Shown here piece by piece: positions 33,256 through 36,756 of a stretch of 36,756 nucleotides of DNA. Source of the DNA: Bacteroidales bacterium (lineage in GTDB: Bacteria; Bacteroidota; Bacteroidia; Bacteroidales; PXBB01); the NCBI GenBank assembly GCA_028698995.1, contig JAQVVM010000047.1, positions 1 to 36,756 on the forward strand. The letters are read 5' to 3'. Within the stretch, counting starts at the first letter, position 1, and every line of letters begins with the position of its first letter. Made by a program: the position numbers and the translations under genes. Under the pieces are notes generated by a model that was given only the letters and a program-made list of their open reading frames with translations, had not been told where the DNA came from and made no database searches.

Positions 33256-35745
33256 ATGAAAAACATAATTTTTATCGTTCCTTTATTTGTTTTATTGTAT
33301 GGTTTTAATAAAATACAAGCCCAAAATGTGACTATCACCGACGACTCAACATACTCTGCACACAGTTCAGCCATGTTGGATGTTAAATCAACTACCAAAG
33401 GCTTCCTCATGCCGCGTACCCATCCTGACAGCATCAGCAATCCTGCTCAGGGGCTCATGATTTTTGAGCCAAATTCGGCCAAATTTTATTTCTACGATGG
33501 CTCTGCTTGGGTTGATTTAGCAACCATTTCGGGAGGAGACTCCATCTGGACTCAAGATGGTTCTAATAATTATGTCTTTCTCACTATTGACACCAACCGT
33601 GTTGGTATTGGGATAGACACACCATTAGCAAAACTTGATGTGATGGGTGACGACTTCAATAACTCAAGCGACACGGTACCTCTTTTTGTGGTCAGAGATA
33701 AAGATGGCAATGAGGTGTTTGTGGTGTATCCCAAAGGTGTCTTTGTGTATGTGGATACTTTAAGCACCGGTACTAAAAGCACTACCAATGAGCAGCCCAC
33801 AGGTTTCCGTGTAGGAAGAAAAACGGATGTGGGCACCAAGGACTTTGAACATGAATATTTCACCATCAGCCCAAACCCCGAAGCCGACACCATGTCGTCG
33901 GTGGCACGCATACTCTGGTATCCGCTTAAAGAAGCTTTTATGGCAGGGCGCGTTATTGTGCAACACCCCGACAGCGTTGGTCTGAACTCGTGGGCTAGTG
34001 GTTTTGAATCGCGGGCACTGGGGAATTATTCTCAGGCATTGGGTTACAAATCCTCTGCCAGAGGGCACTATTCGACGGCTATTGGCTATGAATCTGTGGC
34101 AGACGGAGACTACTCCATGGCCATCGGTGACAGCAGCTGGGCAGGTGGCGGTGGGGGAGCTAAAGGTACTGCCGACAATTGTTATGCATTTGGGAAAAAT
34201 GCTGAAGCTACCGGTGAAGGAAGTTTTGCTTTTGGATACAATTCTGAAGCAAGCGACTCAGGCAGTTATGCATTTGGTAAAGGAGCAAGAGCCACAAAAC
34301 CTAACAGCTATTCTTTTGGCAAAACATCTTGGGCTAGAGGGCTATCGTCTTATGCCCTTGGCGATGATGTTATTGCAGGTAGTTTAAGCAATGGTTATGC
34401 TTACGCTTTTGGAAAAGGGAGCAGGGCAGTAGGAAGCAACAGTTATGCTTTTGGAGAAAATGATACTGCTTCAGGTGCAAACTCTTATGCATTTGGTAAA
34501 GGCAGCTACGCATCAAATAGTGGGAGTGTAGCCTTTGGGTATTTGGCAAGGTCAACAGGGGAAGATGCCTTTGCCTTTGGTACGGGTACAGAAGCCACCG
34601 GAAAGGGAAGCTTTGCCATTGGATTTATCGGCAGGGACTCTGCAAATGTTACCACTGGAAATACAAAAGCGACGGCCGATTATGCAGTAGCAATAGGCAA
34701 TGGTGCTCAGTCACTGTACAAAGGGGGTTGCGCCATGGGGACATCCAGTTTAGCCAATGCACCCTTTTCTATGGCACTTGGTTATAAAACAAGCTCTTCG
34801 GGATGGTATGCTGTTACAATTGGAAATCAGACAACAGCATCGGGTCCACATTCTGTTGCGATAGGAGCACTTAATGTAGCATCAGGAAATTCGTCCACAG
34901 CACTCGGAAATACTACAACGGCGTCGGGAAGTCTTTCAACATCAATGGGAGTAGCTACGGTTGCTTCTGGATATGCTTCTACATCATTAGGCAGTTATAC
35001 CAATGCAACAGGGACTACATCTACATCGATGGGAGGAAACACAATTGCTTCGGGAGAAAGTTCAACCGCAATGGGTAGCACCACAACCGCTTCAGGTTTA
35101 TATTCTACAGCAATGGGCTATACTTCCCGAGCTTTAGGAATAGCATCTACAGCACTATGTCATAATTCTGTTGCAAATGGAAATTTCTCAACGGCAATGG
35201 CGCATTCATCTTATGCAAAAGGTGATTATTCAATTGCAGCAGGATTTAAAACCACTGCATACTCTGCTTACGAAACAGTTATTGGATGTAACAGCATCAC
35301 CTATACACCCGCTGACACATTCAGCTGGAATTTGACTGAACGACTTTTTGTTATTGGAAACGGTAATCCCTATGGAGCTCAAAGCAATGCCATGACAGTT
35401 CTTAAAAATGGCAACACGGGCATTAAAATTGCAAATCCCACATCTGCACTTCATATGGGTGGATCTTTAGCAGCACCTATTATCACAACCAGCGATGAAA
35501 TAACACTTAACGATACACATTACACAGTCATTTGTCTGAATAGTCAGAATAAAACTGTCAACCTTCCTCAGGCATCATTATGCCAGGGACGTGTTTATAT
35601 CATTAAAAAGGCAGCAGCCGGCAATGTTGTAATAGACCCTTACTCAAGTGAAACCATTGAAGGCAGCGCCACCTATACTATTTCAACTGCAAACCAGTCG
35701 GTGGTGATACAATGCAATGGCAGCGCCTGGTTTAAAATTAATTAA
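33256..35745 (+). CDS. Secreted YadA-head-repeat fibre protein, paralogue 1
   Basis: The 829-residue protein has a signal peptide (MKNIIFIVPLFVLLYGFNKI, cleavage near QAQ), then an N-terminal module with SAMLDVKSTTKGFLMPRTHP, FYFYDGSAWVDL and VGIGIDTPLAKLDV, seen in tail-fibre-like proteins of Bacteroidota. Residues about 245-675 are a run of roughly 14-residue units such as SYAFGKGARATKPN and STAMGYTSRALGIA, the left-handed beta-roll head repeat of YadA/Hep_Hag adhesins, probably trimeric. The C-terminal part (from about 730) reads SALHMGGSLAAPIITTSDEI and GRVYIIKKAAAGNVVIDPYS, similar to a phage tail-fibre end domain. There is neither a YadA membrane anchor nor a T9SS sorting domain, so how it is held at the surface is unclear. 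A tandem paralogue follows 43 bases later. Confidence 0.88.
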   Translation: MKNIIFIVPLFVLLYGFNKIQAQNVTITDDSTYSAHSSAMLDVKSTTKGFLMPRTHPDSISNPAQGLMIFEPNSAKFYFYDGSAWVDLATISGGDSIWTQDGSNNYVFLTIDTNRVGIGIDTPLAKLDVMGDDFNNSSDTVPLFVVRDKDGNEVFVVYPKGVFVYVDTLSTGTKSTTNEQPTGFRVGRKTDVGTKDFEHEYFTISPNPEADTMSSVARILWYPLKEAFMAGRVIVQHPDSVGLNSWASGFESRALGNYSQALGYKSSARGHYSTAIGYESVADGDYSMAIGDSSWAGGGGGAKGTADNCYAFGKNAEATGEGSFAFGYNSEASDSGSYAFGKGARATKPNSYSFGKTSWARGLSSYALGDDVIAGSLSNGYAYAFGKGSRAVGSNSYAFGENDTASGANSYAFGKGSYASNSGSVAFGYLARSTGEDAFAFGTGTEATGKGSFAIGFIGRDSANVTTGNTKATADYAVAIGNGAQSLYKGGCAMGTSSLANAPFSMALGYKTSSSGWYAVTIGNQTTASGPHSVAIGALNVASGNSSTALGNTTTASGSLSTSMGVATVASGYASTSLGSYTNATGTTSTSMGGNTIASGESSTAMGSTTTASGLYSTAMGYTSRALGIASTALCHNSVANGNFSTAMAHSSYAKGDYSIAAGFKTTAYSAYETVIGCNSITYTPADTFSWNLTERLFVIGNGNPYGAQSNAMTVLKNGNTGIKIANPTSALHMGGSLAAPIITTSDEITLNDTHYTVICLNSQNKTVNLPQASLCQGRVYIIKKAAAGNVVIDPYSSETIEGSATYTISTANQSVVIQCNGSAWFKIN

Positions 35746-35788
35746 TTTTTTATTACTTTTTTAACCTGAATAATTTACACCAATCATT

Positions 35789-36756
35789 ATGAAAAAACTT
35801 TACTTTGTCTTTATTGCTGCAGGGATATTAATGTTTAATGTGGCTATTTATGCCCAGAACGTTGCCATCACCGACGACTCCACCTATTCGGCACACAGCT
35901 CAGCTATGCTCGACGTAAAATCGAACACCAAAGGCTTCCTCATGCCACGTACTCATCCTGACAGCATCAGCAATCCTGCTCAGGGACTCATGATTTTTGA
36001 GCCAAATTCGGCAAAATTTTATTTCTACGATGGCTCTGCATGGATTGATTTGGCAACCATTTCGGGAGGAGACTCCATCTGGACTCAAGATGGTTCTAAT
36101 AATTATGTCTTTCTTACCATTGATACCAACCGTATTGGTATTGGAATAGACACACCACAAGCCAAGCTCGATGTGATGGGTGATGACTTCAATAACTCAG
36201 GCGACACGGTGCCTCTTTTTGTGGTCAGAGATAAAGATGGAAGGGAAGTTTTTGTGGTGTATCCCAAAGGTGTCTTTGTGTATGTGGATACCTTAAGCAC
36301 CGGTACTAAAAGCACCACCAATGAGCAACCCACTGGTTTCCGCGTGGGAAGAAAAACGGATGTGGGCACCAAGGACTTTGAACATGAATATTTCACCATC
36401 AGTCCAAATCCGGAAGCCGATACCATGTCGTCGGTGGCACGCATACTCTGGTATCCGCTTAAAGAAGCTTTTATGGCAGGGCGAGTCATTGTAGAATCCC
36501 CCGACAGTGTGGGGCTGAACTCCTGGGCTAGCGGTTATGAATCACGGGCACTGGGCAATTATTCACAGGCATTGGGTTATCAAGCCGTGGCACGGGGGCA
36601 TTATTCAACTGCTATCGGTTACGAAGCCGTGGCAGACGGCGATTATTCATTTGCATTGGGAGATAGCACCTGGGCAGGTGGTGGTGGTGGTGCCAAAGGT
36701 ATCGCCGACAACTGTTATGCGTTTGGAAAAAATGCTGAAGCAATAGGTAATGGCAG
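35789..36756 (+). CDS. Secreted YadA-head-repeat fibre protein, paralogue 2 (3' end outside window)
   Basis: The frame starts at ATG 35789 and stays open to the window end, 322 codons. It begins with a signal peptide (MKKLYFVFIAAGILMFNVAI, then YAQ) that differs from paralogue 1. From NVAITDDSTYSAHSSAMLDV onward it is almost identical to paralogue 1, with about 20 substitutions in 300 residues, including VGIGIDTP changed to IGIGIDTP. The first head repeats (SWASGYESRALGNYSQALGY) are seen, after which the window ends. No TAnnTTTG box is visible in the 43-base gap, so it may be transcribed with paralogue 1. The near identity at the N-terminus with different signal peptides suggests duplication plus gene conversion. 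Confidence 0.85.
   Translation, partial: MKKLYFVFIAAGILMFNVAIYAQNVAITDDSTYSAHSSAMLDVKSNTKGFLMPRTHPDSISNPAQGLMIFEPNSAKFYFYDGSAWIDLATISGGDSIWTQDGSNNYVFLTIDTNRIGIGIDTPQAKLDVMGDDFNNSGDTVPLFVVRDKDGREVFVVYPKGVFVYVDTLSTGTKSTTNEQPTGFRVGRKTDVGTKDFEHEYFTISPNPEADTMSSVARILWYPLKEAFMAGRVIVESPDSVGLNSWASGYESRALGNYSQALGYQAVARGHYSTAIGYEAVADGDYSFALGDSTWAGGGGGAKGIADNCYAFGKNAEAIGNG

Noticed and set aside
33570-34068. Long minus-strand frames opposite the fibre genes
   Set aside because: They are shadows of the repetitive coding strand, and one recurs opposite paralogue 2 for the same reason.
33990-35280. Regular repeats of about 42 bases considered as a CRISPR array
   Set aside because: They are in frame and encode the 14-residue YadA head units; there are no constant repeats with unique spacers.

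Overview
The window reads as chromosomal DNA of a member of the Bacteroidota, probably Bacteroidales-like and possibly uncultured. The signs are a type IX secretion (T9SS) C-terminal sorting domain on the serine hydrolase near 24.7-26.1 kb, repeated TAnnTTTG (-7) promoter boxes upstream of genes, the long (about 600 residue) form of IspG, DUF1573 and DUF502 proteins, a surE-(membrane protein)-lpxB cluster, AT-rich DNA and generally weak Shine-Dalgarno sites. No tRNA, rRNA, CRISPR array or intact transposase gene was found.

Layout. (1) 1-1413, plus strand: the end of a parvulin-type PPIase/SurA-like chaperone, then a MoxR AAA+ ATPase. (2) 1522-7812, minus strand: a tight six-gene surface-glycan operon. 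In order of transcription it encodes a PAPS-type sulfotransferase, an NDP-uronate epimerase-like enzyme, two GT-A-like glycosyltransferases, a membrane-anchored SGNH hydrolase and a GT4 glycosyltransferase. Together these suggest synthesis of a decorated, probably sulfated, acidic glycan. (3) 8300-18311, plus strand: an accessory defence region. It holds an XRE controller with a palindromic operator, a 59-residue acidic protein, a 969-residue N6-adenine methylase, a separate PD-(D/E)xK nuclease that overlaps the methylase by 8 bp, a 104-residue unknown protein, and a primase (AEP)-SF2 helicase of the TOTE conflict-system type. The helicase gene is split by a one-base frameshift just before its catalytic DxD motif. 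A solitary AAA/DUF4143 ATPase follows. Related hairpin-forming repeats (8301-8394 and 16190-16290) sit on either side of the methylase-to-helicase block, and an attC-like imperfect inverted repeat lies at 16569-16706, so the block looks like a mobile cassette.

(4) 18542-24708: housekeeping genes. These are folA, a DUF502 membrane protein, a convergent SLC13/DASS transporter, surE, a small membrane protein, lpxB and an unusual FabH-like thiolase-fold enzyme that keeps its Cys but lacks the usual His and Asn. (5) 24743-26062: a T9SS-exported beta-lactamase-fold serine hydrolase. It is followed by 1.5 kb of non-coding DNA built of two 604-bp direct repeats (and the first few bases of a third) packed with hairpins. 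(6) 27610-32602: mutY and ispG, which are convergent and overlap, with mutY's last residues encoded by a small palindromic repeat also present after lpxB; then a YD/RHS-like lipoprotein and a D-2-hydroxyacid dehydrogenase. (7) 32653-36756: a DUF1573 protein and two tandem paralogues of a secreted YadA-head-repeat fibre protein, the second cut by the window edge.

The best candidate for a new system is the 8.4-16.2 kb block. It combines a C-protein-like regulator, a methylase, a nuclease and a primase-helicase in one direction, with shared operator half-sites and flanking repeats. That these genes act together is inference from layout. The domain calls rest on motifs visible in the translated sequence.
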